Shown: positions 50,445 through 59,391, counted from the stretch's first letter. The stretch is 64,000 nt of DNA from Williamsia soli (GCF_017377795.1 NZ_JAFRDR010000002.1:744001-808000), one strand, 5' to 3'. Made by a program: numbers and translations. The notes: generated from the letters alone by a model not told the origin.

Positions 50445-52565
50445 TCAGGTGCGGGTCCCCGAGGAGTCTGCATCAGTCTCGACGACCTCATCGACCGGAC
50501 CGGCGGACCGCGGCTGATCGGGGGTCTGGGGCAGATCAGAGATCGTGGATTGATCAGCACTCTGAGACCGGCCGGAGAGTTGGGCGAGCATCGCGTTGTA
50601 GCTTGCCAACTCCGCACCGTCGTCGCGTTCTTCGCGGCGGTCGAACCGCTTTGCCTGTCGTTGGTCCTGCCGACTCCACTGGACCAACAGCGCGAGCATC
50701 ACCAAGACCAGCGGAATCTCACCCGCCGCCCAGGCGATGCCACCGCCAAGGCGCTGGTCACTCATCAGATCGGGGTTCCATGGCAGCATCAGGCTGTTGT
50801 AGTAATTGCGCGCGATGATGTTGTCGGTGCTCATCAACGCGACACCGAAGAACGCGTGGAACGGCAAGGAGCCGAACACCATTGCCAGCTTGGCCACCGG
50901 AGACAGCGTGCGCGGCGCCGGGTCGATACCGATGACAACCCAGTAGAAGAGATAACCGCTGACCATGAAGTGCAGGTTCATCACGACGTGCGCCGCGTGG
51001 TAGTCCGCCAGTAATTCGAACAGGCCGCCCAGGTACAGCACGTAGTAGCTGCCGACGAACAGTACAGACGCCACCAGCGGGTGGGTCATGAACTTCGAGA
51101 ACGGACTGTGCAGGAGCGTCAGAATCCATTCCCGGGGTCCCGGCGGTGCGTCGCGCCCGGCCGGTGCCAACGCTCTGAGTGCCAAGGTGACCGGTCCACC
51201 GAGTACTAGCAGCACCGGCACCAGCATCGACAGCACCATGTGCGCGATCATGTGCATGCTGAACAGCGCGGGGGCGTATTTGCCCAACCCGGACGACGTG
51301 GCGAACAACAGCGCCGCACAGCCCAGCATCCAGGCGATCGTGCGGCCGATCGGCCACGCGTCACCGCGACGACGGAGCCTGATCACTCCCCGCAGATAGA
51401 CGGCGGCCATGGCGATCGCCAAGGTCCCGAAGAGCAGGTCGAAGCGCCAATCGGTCAGCAGGCTCCCGAAGGTCGGCGCTTCGTCGATCCGATATCCGAG
51501 TACGAGTTCGGCGGCCGGCATGTCCGCCGGGTTCACGTTGGCAGGCGGTGGAGTACGCGAGAGACCGACCGCGATACCGAAGGTCGCCGCGAACACGAGC
51601 AGCTCGACGAATGCGAATCTGACGAACGGCTTACGCTCGCCGTCGTCGGTCAAGGCCGGGATGGTCGTACGACGATGCCAGGCGCCGAACCCGCCGAGGA
51701 TCACCAAGGCGGAAAGTTTTGCGAGCACCAGTTGCCCGTAGGTCTCGGTGAAGAGTTGATCGATGTGCACGCGAACGAGAGCGTTGATGACACCGCTGGC
51801 ACCGACGACGATGAAGCACCAGAAGGCCACCCGCGAATACCGCCGGGCTGCGAGCGCCGTGAACTGCCCACCCCCGCGTGCGTAGGCCAGCAGTGCGAAC
51901 AGGCCACCCATCCAGAGGCAGGCGCCGACGATGTGCAGGATCAGACTGTTGGTGGCCACATCGTGGCTTCCGCCGGTCGAAGAATGCCCCGCGATGGCTA
52001 TCGGCATCAGCGTCAGCAACGCCAACGGCACAGTGATGAGGGTCCAGGTCCATCGCAACGCGATCCGGGCGACGATCGCGCAGATCAGAGCGAAGATCGC
52101 CGTCCACAACCATGATCGCGCATCGGCCACCTGGTCGAAGGCTGTCGTCATGCGATCGACGGTGAGGGTCTCCGACAACGGAAAGCCGGACGCATCTGAG
52201 ATCGTCAGCGGGATCATGAGCAGTGCCGCGATCGCCCAGACCAACGCTCCCACCGATGCGAACCGGATTGCGCGGTACCCGCCGACGTCGAGAATCCCGT
52301 CGGGTTGAGGCGGAACGAAGAACGCTGCGAACAGCGCCCCGCCCACGGCCACCACGGCACCGATCTCGCCGATCGTCTGCACGGTGGGCAGCCCGTAGCG
52401 TGTCAGCGCGCCGGGATCACCGACGCCGGCCAGATCCAGCGCCTCACTCGCGGAGATCGCGGTGACAGCAATAGCAACGGCGGCCGCAACCCAGGCCAGC
52501 ACCCAACCGATGCTCGCCGCGGCACTACGGCGGATGTCGATCGAATCGGCGCTCGGCGTACTCAC
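50445..52565 (-). CDS. CopD/CtaG fusion: copper transport and cytochrome oxidase assembly
   Basis: About 706-residue membrane protein with two parts. The N-terminal half (about 1-320, many helices, with ILHIVGACLWMGGLFALLAY and YGQLVLAKLSALVILGGFGAW) resembles the copper resistance protein CopD. The C-terminal half (about 390-650, SMHMIAHMVLSMLVPVLLVLG, AHVVMNLHFMVSGYLFYW) is the caa3-type CtaG assembly factor with paired His/Met copper ligands. Such fusions are common in actinobacteria. The GTG at 52565 follows TACCCT by 6 bases, so it is probably leaderless; the open frame upstream is not used. A Gln/Ser-rich tail of about 60 residues ends it. Confidence 0.93.
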   Translation of the reverse strand: MSTPSADSIDIRRSAAASIGWVLAWVAAAVAIAVTAISASEALDLAGVGDPGALTRYGLPTVQTIGEIGAVVAVGGALFAAFFVPPQPDGILDVGGYRAIRFASVGALVWAIAALLMIPLTISDASGFPLSETLTVDRMTTAFDQVADARSWLWTAIFALICAIVARIALRWTWTLITVPLALLTLMPIAIAGHSSTGGSHDVATNSLILHIVGACLWMGGLFALLAYARGGGQFTALAARRYSRVAFWCFIVVGASGVINALVRVHIDQLFTETYGQLVLAKLSALVILGGFGAWHRRTTIPALTDDGERKPFVRFAFVELLVFAATFGIAVGLSRTPPPANVNPADMPAAELVLGYRIDEAPTFGSLLTDWRFDLLFGTLAIAMAAVYLRGVIRLRRRGDAWPIGRTIAWMLGCAALLFATSSGLGKYAPALFSMHMIAHMVLSMLVPVLLVLGGPVTLALRALAPAGRDAPPGPREWILTLLHSPFSKFMTHPLVASVLFVGSYYVLYLGGLFELLADYHAAHVVMNLHFMVSGYLFYWVVIGIDPAPRTLSPVAKLAMVFGSLPFHAFFGVALMSTDNIIARNYYNSLMLPWNPDLMSDQRLGGGIAWAAGEIPLVLVMLALLVQWSRQDQRQAKRFDRREERDDGAELASYNAMLAQLSGRSQSADQSTISDLPQTPDQPRSAGPVDEVVETDADSSGTRT

Positions 52566-52571
52566 TCTTTC

Positions 52572-52577
52572 AGGGTA
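52572..52577 (-). promoter_or_regulatory. -10 hexamer of the leaderless CopD/CtaG gene
   Basis: TACCCT on the minus strand, 6 bases before the GTG at 52565, with no ribosome-binding site. Confidence 0.55.
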
Positions 52578-52655
52578 GGCACCGCGCCGGTGTGACTTGC
52601 GTCCGCCCGCTCGAGCCGGGGCCGATATACTCACTCGCGCCGGTTGCACCGGCAT

Positions 52656-52732
52656 GCCTCCGTAGCTCAGGTGGATAGAGCAAGAGCCTTCTAATCTCTA
52701 GGTCGCAGGTTCGAGTCCTGCCGGGGGCACCA
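52656..52732 (+). tRNA. tRNA-Arg (anticodon TCT)
   Basis: Acceptor GCCTCCG pairs with CGGGGGC (one G-U), the D arm is GCTC/GAGC, and the T arm GCAGG-TTCGAGT-CCTGC; CCA is encoded. The anticodon arm AGAGC-cttctaa-TCTCT has a C-U mismatch at the closing 31-39 pair. Decodes AGA/AGG, rare codons in this high-GC genome. Confidence 0.95.
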
Positions 52733-52822
52733 CGTTTGTCGAGGACTACGTCCCGAGATCGGGACGCTGATCGGTCCTGCAGGTATACCGTCGAGTGTGA
52801 CGTCCACCACACGGAGGTTGCC

Positions 52823-53221
52823 ATGCAACTGTGGATACAAAGCCACGTCGTCGAGCGCCTGACATTCGATGACAATCTGACCCTGTTCTTCAACGGCCAT
52901 CACGAGTTGGTGTTGTGGGTGCCGTTCTCACTCACCTCGCCACCGGTCGGCGGGCGCGGAATCGATCACGACGACATCGACCCCGCGCGCGTGATCCCCG
53001 AGCAGCGCCCCCTGTTCACGATGCTCGGCCACCACTGTGATGTCGCCGAGTGCGACGACCACGGCGCATTGCATCTCGAGTTCGGTGACGGCAGCTCCAT
53101 CGACCTTCCCACCGACCCGAGCCGCCCATCCTGGGAGCTGTTCGCCAAGCGCCGCGGCTACGCCACGTGCGAACGGACCGACGAGGTCCGCATCATCGAG
53201 CACCATCACGCGGTGTCCTGA
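52823..53221 (+). CDS. Small conserved protein, DUF6188-like
   Basis: 132-residue cytosolic protein from the ATG at 52823, which has ggagg 5 bases upstream; the open frame extends to 52736. The pattern LTFDDNLTLFFNGHHELVLWVPF, seen as two strands, and LHLEFGDGSSIDLPTD with SWELF resembles small actinobacterial proteins of the DUF6188 type, where a C-terminal strand pair is followed by an E-x-W motif. The match is by eye and moderate. It lies between tRNA-Arg and the DUF222-HNH gene. Confidence 0.7.
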   Translation: MQLWIQSHVVERLTFDDNLTLFFNGHHELVLWVPFSLTSPPVGGRGIDHDDIDPARVIPEQRPLFTMLGHHCDVAECDDHGALHLEFGDGSSIDLPTDPSRPSWELFAKRRGYATCERTDEVRIIEHHHAVS

Positions 53222-53306
53222 CCGCCAACTCTTTCGCGCCCGCGGGCTTGTCACACCCCTGATCTACACTTCGAACAAAGATTCGATGGGAACATCAGGG
53301 GGCGGC

Positions 53307-54623
53307 ATGATCGGCATCCAAGAGGTATCTCTGCTGCGAACGCAGTTGCAAGAGTTGGACTTCGACGTATCGCCGACGGAGTCGGTTGACCAGCTCACGG
53401 CCCTCGAAGAACTCAAAGCATCATGTGCGGCGGCGCAAGCCAGCGCGGTGATGAATCTGAATGTCAAACGCCGCGCAGAGCATCGCGCCCAGGGACTTCC
53501 GGAGAACAAGGTCGGAATGGGAGTGGCCTCAGAGGTCGGACTCGCCGCGCGCGTCTCACCCAGCCGTGGGAGTCGGATGCTGGGCTTCGCCCGCGCCCTG
53601 GTCGACGAGATGCCCCACACGATGGCCGCGCTCCGATCCGGCCTGCTCTCGGAATGGCGCGCCACCATTCTCGTCAGGGAAACCGCGTACCTCGACCTCA
53701 CCGACCGACAGGCCATCGACGCGGAACTGTGCCGCGATCCAGCTGCACTCCACGGGATCGGTGACAAGAGACTCGAGGCGCGAGCAAAAGCCCTGGCGTA
53801 TGAGCTCGATCCACACGCAGTGGTCGCCCGGGTCGGCAAAGCCGAGAAAGACCGCAGGGTCACCTCACGCCCGGCACCTGATTGCATGGCCTCGGTCACC
53901 GCCTTGCTGCCAGTCGCCAAAGGAGTCGGGGTGATCGCCGCGCTGCGCCGTGCCGCCGACCTCCACACCGCCGAGGGGGATGGACGCTCGCGAGATCAGA
54001 TCATGGCCGACGTCCTGTTCGAGCGAGTCACCGGATGCACCGCGGTCGACGGACCTCCCGTCACGGTGAACCTGGTGTTGTCGGACTCTGCGCTGATGGG
54101 CAAGACGAACGGCGCGGCACACGTCCAGGACTACGGACCCATCCCTGCCGAGATCGCGCGCCAACTCATCGCCACCGCCGCCGGGCGCGACACCGAACTC
54201 GCGTTGCGTCGGCTCTACGCCCGACCTGCAACAGGCGCCCTGGTGGCGATGGAATCAGTCGCGCGCACGTTCCCCAAAGCCCTCGCACTTCTGATCCAGC
54301 TTCGTGACCAAACCTGTCGAACACCGTTCTGCGACGCTCCGATCCGCCATATCGACCACATCGAACCGCACGCTCGCGGCGGTCCGACCACAGACAAAAA
54401 CGGCCAGGGCCTCTGTGAATCATGCAATCACGCCAAACAGGCACCGGGCTGGCATTCCGAGAGCAAGTCGCCAGGGGGTGGCCGGCATACGGTGACCGTC
54501 ACCACCCCGACCGGCCATCGGCACACATCGGTGGCCCCAGCGGTGAGCGTCAGATCGTCGACGCGAACCATGCCATCGGCCAGCCGGGTCGAGACCCATC
54601 TGTATGAGCTGGTCGCCGCGTAG
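53307..54623 (+). CDS. DUF222-HNH endonuclease family protein (13E12 type)
   Basis: 438-residue protein with an N-terminal DUF222 helical domain (about 20-300) and a C-terminal HNH domain: CRTPFCDAP, HIDHIEPHARGGPT, GLCESCNHAKQ. This family, related to the M. tuberculosis 13E12 repeat proteins, is multi-copy in many Mycobacteriales and often near mobile loci, but no integrase or flanking repeat is seen here. The ATG at 53307 follows agggggcg; an ATG at 53286 is also possible. Activity unproven. Confidence 0.9.
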   Translation: MIGIQEVSLLRTQLQELDFDVSPTESVDQLTALEELKASCAAAQASAVMNLNVKRRAEHRAQGLPENKVGMGVASEVGLAARVSPSRGSRMLGFARALVDEMPHTMAALRSGLLSEWRATILVRETAYLDLTDRQAIDAELCRDPAALHGIGDKRLEARAKALAYELDPHAVVARVGKAEKDRRVTSRPAPDCMASVTALLPVAKGVGVIAALRRAADLHTAEGDGRSRDQIMADVLFERVTGCTAVDGPPVTVNLVLSDSALMGKTNGAAHVQDYGPIPAEIARQLIATAAGRDTELALRRLYARPATGALVAMESVARTFPKALALLIQLRDQTCRTPFCDAPIRHIDHIEPHARGGPTTDKNGQGLCESCNHAKQAPGWHSESKSPGGGRHTVTVTTPTGHRHTSVAPAVSVRSSTRTMPSASRVETHLYELVAA

Positions 54624-54664
54624 GAGTAACCACATCGGACTATGAACTCCGGACATATGAACAC

Positions 54665-54687
54665 TGTTGCATAGTGCCCTGTTGCAT
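54665..54687 (+). promoter_or_regulatory. Direct repeat TGTTGCAT x2, candidate PadR operator
   Basis: TGTTGCAT at 54665-54672 and again at 54680-54687, a 15-base period. The first copy overlaps a -35-like TTGCAT and the second lies in the spacer before TATGGT at 54691. Placement suggests autoregulation by the PadR protein. Confidence 0.5.
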
Positions 54688-54690
54688 TGG

Positions 54691-54696
54691 TATGGT
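54691..54696 (+). promoter_or_regulatory. -10 hexamer of the leaderless padR-type gene
   Basis: TATGGT, 6 bases before the GTG at 54703, with TTGCAT at 54667-54672 as the -35 (18-base spacer). Confidence 0.6.
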
Positions 54697-54702
54697 TCCG
54701 CC

Positions 54703-55260
54703 GTGGCCCTCGAACACGCGATCATGACCTCGCTGGCTGAGCGACCCGGGACCGGTTACGAGATCGGTCAGCAATTCACCCGGTCGATCGGCCACTTCTG
54801 GTCTGCCACCCATCAGCAGATCTACCGAACGCTCAAAAAGCTGCACGCCGATGGATTGGTCAGTTACGAATCGGTCGCGCAAGACGGAAGGCCGGACAAG
54901 AAGGTCTACACGTTGTCTGCGGAAGGCCGTGTGGCTCTGCGGGAATGGGTCAGCTCCCCTACCGAACCCCGCCAGTTACGCGACGAATTGGGCGTGAAGA
55001 TCCGCGCCGCCGAATCCACCGATCTCCCCGACCTCATCGCCGAACTGCGGCGTCACCGCGCACTCCACGAAGAGCGCCTGCGCCTCTACCAAGAATTCGA
55101 GAAAGACGACTACCCCGATCCCGATTCCCTGAACTTGCGCAAGCTCAAGCAATACCTCGTGTTGCGCGGCGGCGTCCGTATCGAGGCCGGATTCATCGAG
55201 TGGTGCGACGAGGTGATCGGCGCACTCGAGAGTGTTGTCAGCCGAACGCCTGAAGTCTGA
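54703..55260 (+). CDS. PadR-family transcriptional regulator
   Basis: 185-residue regulator: winged helix (about 1-85: ALEHAIMTSLAERPGTGYE, HFWSATHQQIYRTLKKL, DKKVYTLSAEGRVAL) and a helical C-terminal dimer domain (about 95-180, Vir_C type with LHEERLRLYQEFEKDDYP). Ligand unknown. It lies 39 bases upstream of a dienoyl-CoA reductase-like gene on the same strand and probably controls itself and that gene. The GTG start is supported by a leaderless promoter. Confidence 0.93.
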   Translation: MALEHAIMTSLAERPGTGYEIGQQFTRSIGHFWSATHQQIYRTLKKLHADGLVSYESVAQDGRPDKKVYTLSAEGRVALREWVSSPTEPRQLRDELGVKIRAAESTDLPDLIAELRRHRALHEERLRLYQEFEKDDYPDPDSLNLRKLKQYLVLRGGVRIEAGFIEWCDEVIGALESVVSRTPEV

Positions 55261-55299
55261 ACATCGCGGTCAGCCCCCGCGGACGAAGAAAGGTTTCAT

Positions 55300-57345
55300 A
55301 TGACTAGTCCATACCCGAAGTTGTTCGAACCGTTGACGATCAACAAAGTCGAACTGAAGAACCGCGTCATCATGGGTTCGATGCACATCGGCCTCGAGGA
55401 CCGGATCTGGGACGTCGACAAACTCGCCGCCTACTACGCCGAGCGCGCTCGCGGCGGAGCGGGACTCATCATCACCGGCGGCATCGCCCCGACCCGCGCG
55501 GGCCTGCTCATGCCGTTCGGCGGCAAACTGACCAACAAGATCGACGTGATTCGGCATCGCCGACTGACCAGCGCCGTGCACAAAGAAGACGGCAAGATCG
55601 CGATGCAGGTCCTCTACGCCGGCCGCTATGGGTACACGCCGTTCAAGTTCGGTGTGAGCTGGGAGAAGTCACCGGTTCACCCGTTCCAGCCGATCAAGAT
55701 GACCAACGCGATCATCAAACACGCAATCTGGTCGTTCGGCCGTTGCGCGAAACTCGCGCAGGACGCAGGTTACGACGGTATCGAGATCATGGGCGGCGAG
55801 GGCTACCTGCTGAACACCTTTCTGTGCACTCGTACCAACAATCGCACCGACAAATGGGGCGGCAGCACCGAGAATCGCCAACGAATCGTCGTCGAGATCG
55901 TCAAAGAGATCCGCAAGCGAGTCGGACCCGACTTCATGGTCATCATGCGCCAGTCCATCGCCGATCTGGTCAAGGACGGCCAGACGTGGGACGAGATCGC
56001 CTTGCTCGCACGTAAACTCGAGCAACACGGCGTCGACGCCATCAACACCGACATCGGCTGGCACGAGGCGCAGGTCCCGACCATCGTCACCTCGGTTCCG
56101 CGCGGCGCCTTCGTCAGCTACACCGAGCGGCTTCGCGAAGAGGTGTCGATCCCGTTGATCGCCTCCAACCGCATCAACACCCCTGAACTCGGCGAGCAGA
56201 TCCTCGAAGGTGGCCGGGTGGATGCCATCTCGATGGCGCGGCCGTTGCTCGCCGACCCAGAGTTCGCCAACAAAGCCAAAGAGGGACGTGGCGACGAGAT
56301 CAACACCTGCATCGCATGCAACCAGGCCTGCCTCGACCATGCGTTCGTCGGCAAGAAGGTGTCATGCCTGCTCAACCCGCGAGCAGGTCGCGAGACCACA
56401 CTCACCCTCGGCCTCACCAAGCGGTCCAAGCGGGTCGCGGTCGTCGGGGCGGGTCCGGCCGGACTCGCCGCTGCGGTCTCCGCTGCGAAACGCGGGCACG
56501 AAGTGCACCTCTACGAAGCAGGCCCGAGCATCGGAGGCCAGTTCTCGATCGCCGCTCGAATCCCCGGCAAAGAAGAGTTCTCCGAGACCATTCGGTACTT
56601 CACCACCGCACTGGCAGTCACGGGAGTGCACGTTCACCTCAACACGTGGGCAAGCGCCGATGACCTCATCGCGCAGAAGTTCGATGACGTCGTCGTTGCC
56701 ACCGGCGTGACGCCGCGCATGCCCGACATCCCGGGTATCGATCACCCCAAGGTGCTCTCCTACGCCGAAGCGGTTCTGGGGCACAAGAAGATCGGTAAGA
56801 CCGTCGCCGTCATCGGTGCCGGGGGTATCGGCTTCGACGTCACGGAGTTCTTGACGGTCGACGACTCCCCCACCCTGAACATCAAGGAGTGGGAGCACGA
56901 ATGGGGCATCACCGACGATCTGACGGTCCCCGGTTTCGTCGGCAGACCGCGACCCACCCCCGCCGTTCGCACGGTGTTCTTGGTGCAGCGCAAATCCGGC
57001 CGCCAGGGTAAGACACTCGGCAAGACGTCAGGTTGGGTGCACCGCGCAACCGTGAAGATGAAGGGCGTGGAACAGATCTCGGGTGCCAGCTACGACAAGA
57101 TCGACGACGAAGGCCTGCACCTGAGCTTTGCGCCCAAGGAAGAGGGTGGCGAGCGCATCCACCGAATCCTCGACGTCGAGACCGTGGTGGTCTGTGCAGG
57201 TCAGGAATCGGTGCGCGATCTCGTCGATCCACTGACTCTGGGCGGCGTCAACACCCATGTCATCGGTGGCGCCGACGTCGCCGCAGAACTCGACGCCAAG
57301 CGCGCGATCCGCCAAGGTACAGAGGTCGCGGCCAGTATCGTCTGA
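55300..57345 (+). CDS. 2,4-dienoyl-CoA reductase-like flavoprotein (FadH family)
   Basis: 681-residue FMN/4Fe-4S/FAD enzyme. The N-terminal old-yellow-enzyme barrel (about 1-340) starts LFEPLTINKVELKNRVIMG; the iron-sulfur cysteines are CIACNQACLD and VSCLLNPRAG (C-x2-C-x3-C-x11-C); then a FAD/NAD module with VVGAGPAGLAAAVSAAKRG and VIGAGGIGFDVTEF. This architecture reduces 2,4-dienoyl-CoA in beta-oxidation of unsaturated fatty acids, but close relatives act on other enoyl substrates. Good aaagg site. Same-strand partner of the PadR gene. Confidence 0.92.
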   Translation: MTSPYPKLFEPLTINKVELKNRVIMGSMHIGLEDRIWDVDKLAAYYAERARGGAGLIITGGIAPTRAGLLMPFGGKLTNKIDVIRHRRLTSAVHKEDGKIAMQVLYAGRYGYTPFKFGVSWEKSPVHPFQPIKMTNAIIKHAIWSFGRCAKLAQDAGYDGIEIMGGEGYLLNTFLCTRTNNRTDKWGGSTENRQRIVVEIVKEIRKRVGPDFMVIMRQSIADLVKDGQTWDEIALLARKLEQHGVDAINTDIGWHEAQVPTIVTSVPRGAFVSYTERLREEVSIPLIASNRINTPELGEQILEGGRVDAISMARPLLADPEFANKAKEGRGDEINTCIACNQACLDHAFVGKKVSCLLNPRAGRETTLTLGLTKRSKRVAVVGAGPAGLAAAVSAAKRGHEVHLYEAGPSIGGQFSIAARIPGKEEFSETIRYFTTALAVTGVHVHLNTWASADDLIAQKFDDVVVATGVTPRMPDIPGIDHPKVLSYAEAVLGHKKIGKTVAVIGAGGIGFDVTEFLTVDDSPTLNIKEWEHEWGITDDLTVPGFVGRPRPTPAVRTVFLVQRKSGRQGKTLGKTSGWVHRATVKMKGVEQISGASYDKIDDEGLHLSFAPKEEGGERIHRILDVETVVVCAGQESVRDLVDPLTLGGVNTHVIGGADVAAELDAKRAIRQGTEVAASIV

Positions 57346-57363
57346 TTTCGCTGGGCCATCAGG

Positions 57364-57396
57364 AGGCCTCCGAGGCAGATACCCCCTCGGAGGCCT
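57364..57396 (+). terminator. Terminator after the FadH-like gene
   Basis: An 11-bp stem (aggcctccgag at 57364-57374, ctcggaggcct at 57386-57396) with an 11-base loop, followed by tctcc. Confidence 0.75.
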
Positions 57397-57419
57397 TCTC
57401 CAGCCCATGCACGGCCGGT

Positions 57420-57425
57420 TACGAT
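57420..57425 (+). promoter_or_regulatory. -10 hexamer of leaderless cmrA
   Basis: TACGAT, then ctgcgcc, then the cmrA ATG at 57433. Confidence 0.55.
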
Positions 57426-57432
57426 CTGCGCC

Positions 57433-58236
57433 ATGGGTATTCCAGCACCATCATCGTCGGCCAGGGCCGTGGTCACCGGGGCCTCATCGGGAATCGGCGA
57501 AGCTCTGGCCACCGAATTGGCCCGTCGTGGTCATTCACTGATCCTCGTGGCACGCCGTGAAGTGATCCTGCAGGCCACCGCCGTCGACCTCGCAGAACGG
57601 TTCGGCGTCGAGGTCGAGGTGATGGCGACCGACCTGTCTGACCCCGAAGCCACCGCTGCGCTGTGCGACGTGCTGGCCGGTCGCGAGGTCTCCATCCTGT
57701 GCAACAACGCGGGGATCGCCACATTCGGTCCCCTGGCCGAGCTCGACGCGGAATACGAGCGGGCGCAGGTCCGCCTCAACACCGTTGCGGTGCACGATCT
57801 CACCCTCGCGGTGATCCCCCAGATGGTGAAGCGGGGTTCCGGCGGGATCCTGATGGTGGGATCGGCAGCAGGAAACATGCCCATCCCCAACAACGCAACG
57901 TACGCGGCGTCGAAGGCCTTCGTGAACAGCCTGTCCGAATCCTTGCGCGGCGAGGTCGCCGCCGACGGTGTCCACGTCACGCTGCTCGCTCCCGGGCCGG
58001 TCCGGACTCAGACGCCCACCCCCGAAGAAGCCAGCATCGTCGACCGTGTGGTCCCAGACTTTTTGTGGAACTCGAGCGAGTATGTCGCGAAGTCGAGCCT
58101 CGATGCCTTGGAGCGCAACAAGATGCGCGTTGTCCCGGGCGTGCTGTCGAAGTCGATGTCCGTCGCCGGGGGCTACATTCCCAGAAACCTGACCGCACCT
58201 ATCGTCGGCCGGTTCTACCGAAAGTTCGGCGACTGA
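57433..58236 (+). CDS. cmrA: SDR mycolate reductase CmrA
   Basis: 267-residue short-chain dehydrogenase with TGASSGIGEALATELARRG, NNAGIATFGPL, catalytic serine in MVGSAAGNMP and YAASK. The C-terminal tail (VAGGYIPRNLTAPIVGRFYRKFG) is typical of the mycobacterial Rv2509/CmrA group, which reduces the beta-keto ester to the final mycolic acid. The position next to orn matches M. tuberculosis, which supports the call. Its presence implies a mycolate cell envelope. Probably leaderless. Confidence 0.88.
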   Translation: MGIPAPSSSARAVVTGASSGIGEALATELARRGHSLILVARREVILQATAVDLAERFGVEVEVMATDLSDPEATAALCDVLAGREVSILCNNAGIATFGPLAELDAEYERAQVRLNTVAVHDLTLAVIPQMVKRGSGGILMVGSAAGNMPIPNNATYAASKAFVNSLSESLRGEVAADGVHVTLLAPGPVRTQTPTPEEASIVDRVVPDFLWNSSEYVAKSSLDALERNKMRVVPGVLSKSMSVAGGYIPRNLTAPIVGRFYRKFGD

Positions 58237-58574
58237 TTCATCGCTTGCGCCGCGCCGTCCCGAAGATCGACCTCGTGATCTCTCGTCCGGCCGCCGACGC
58301 CGCGGAGCGCCGAACGAGGTGATCGTCGCCCGGATCGGCACCCCGATACCTGCAGTGCCCAGCGACACGAACTCCACCGTCGAACCCGTCGGCGTCCAGT
58401 CGTCGCCCGTGTCGATGGCCCTGGCGGCCACCTTGTCGTTGGTCGTGCCAGGCCGGCTCAGCCCATTAACCGGCCGCGATTTCTCGGGCAGGCGAAACTG
58501 GCTCGGTCACGGTGGACTGTCCTCTCGAGAGACTTGTCTGCTGGCAAAGACTATCGCTGAACTATGGTGCAAGG
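58237..58574. other. 338-base gap between cmrA and orn
   Basis: No convincing gene. The minus strand reads through 58244-58431 with a protein-like sequence (DTGDDWTPTGSTVEFVSLG and on), starting at a GTG at 58431, but the frame simply runs on antisense to cmrA and has no good ribosome-binding site. It may be a gene remnant. The orn promoter lies at the right end. Confidence 0.5.
58563..58568 (+). promoter_or_regulatory. -10 hexamer of leaderless orn
   Basis: TATGGT, then gcaagg, then the GTG at 58575. No ribosome-binding site. The same hexamer and spacing occur at the PadR gene. Confidence 0.65.
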
Positions 58575-59174
58575 GTGCAAGACAAACTTGTGTGGATCGA
58601 CTGCGAGATGACCGGGCTGCAATTGGGCAGCGACAAACTCATCGAGATCGCAGCCCTTGTCACCGACAGCGAACTGAACATCCTCGGGGACGGTGTCGAC
58701 GTGGTCATCCACGCCGACGACGACGCCCTCGCTGCCATGCCTGCGGTGGTGAAAAAAATGCATGCGGCCTCGGGCCTCACCGAAGAGGTACGCAAATCCA
58801 CGGTGACGGTCGAGGAGGCCGAGAAAATGGTCCTCGATTACCTCCGCAAAGAGATCGGTAGCTCAGGTGCGGCCCCCTTGGCGGGCAACTCGATCGCCAC
58901 CGACCGGGGCTTCATCACGCGGGACATGCCCAAGCTCGACGGCTACCTCCATTACCGCATGGTGGACGTCAGCTCGATCAAGGAGCTGTGCAGGCGCTGG
59001 TACCCGCGGATCTACTTCGGGCAGCCGGAGAAGGGCCTGTCCCATCGGGCGCTGGCGGACATCCGCGAGTCGATCCGGGAGCTCAAGTACTACCGGGCAA
59101 CAGCCTTCGTGCCGCAGCCCGGACCCGAGTCGGCGGCGATCGAAGAGGTCACCAAAACCCTCGGTCCTGCATGA
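58575..59174 (+). CDS. orn: Oligoribonuclease
   Basis: 3'-to-5' exonuclease of the DEDDh class that degrades di- and short oligoribonucleotides, including pGpG. In 199 residues: D9 and E11 in WIDCEMTG, the second aspartate in [11 protein letters not shown], and the HRALADI motif with catalytic His and Asp. The upstream part of the open frame (from 58512) is not used; the GTG at 58575 directly follows a leaderless-type promoter. Followed by tRNA-His. Confidence 0.97.
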   Translation: MQDKLVWIDCEMTGLQLGSDKLIEIAALVTDSELNILGDGVDVVIHADDDALAAMPAVVKKMHAASGLTEEVRKSTVTVEEAEKMVLDYLRKEIGSSGAAPLAGNSIATDRGFITRDMPKLDGYLHYRMVDVSSIKELCRRWYPRIYFGQPEKGLSHRALADIRESIRELKYYRATAFVPQPGPESAAIEEVTKTLGPA

Positions 59175-59257
59175 TTTCGCCTGGCCAGATAACCGATTGG
59201 AATTCCTGCCCGGCATGCCGCTAGAGTAAGTCCCTGGTTCCGCTAGCGGTACCGATG

Positions 59258-59330
59258 GTGGGCGTAGTTCAGTTGGTAGAGCACCAGATTGTGATTCTGG
59301 CTGTCGCGGGTTCGAGTCCCGTCGTCCACC
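59258..59330 (+). tRNA. tRNA-His (anticodon GTG)
   Basis: Acceptor GTGGGCG/CGTCCAC, anticodon loop ttgtgat in CCAGA/TCTGG, T arm GCGGG-TTCGAGT-CCCGT. The extra G of tRNA-His is encoded at 59257, opposite the discriminator C at 59330. CCA is not encoded (ccg follows). Confidence 0.96.
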
Positions 59331-59335
59331 CCGAC

Positions 59336-59375
59336 AAGAAGGTCTGTCCCGCATCACGCGGGGCAGGCCTTCTTT
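59336..59375 (+). terminator. Terminator after tRNA-His
   Basis: A 16- to 17-bp stem (about 59337-59352 with 59358-59374, two G-U pairs) and 5-base loop ending in cttcttt, 6 bases after the tRNA. Confidence 0.85.
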
Positions 59376-59391
59376 CATTCACGACAGGCAA

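Noticed and set aside
52656-54623. Genomic island integrated at tRNA-Arg
   Set aside because: A DUF222-HNH gene lies nearby, but I found no repeated tRNA 3' end downstream, no integrase and no change in composition.
57535-58431. 298-codon frame antisense to cmrA
   Set aside because: Mostly the complement of cmrA. Only its first 60 codons, in the gap, look possibly protein-like and are noted as a finding.
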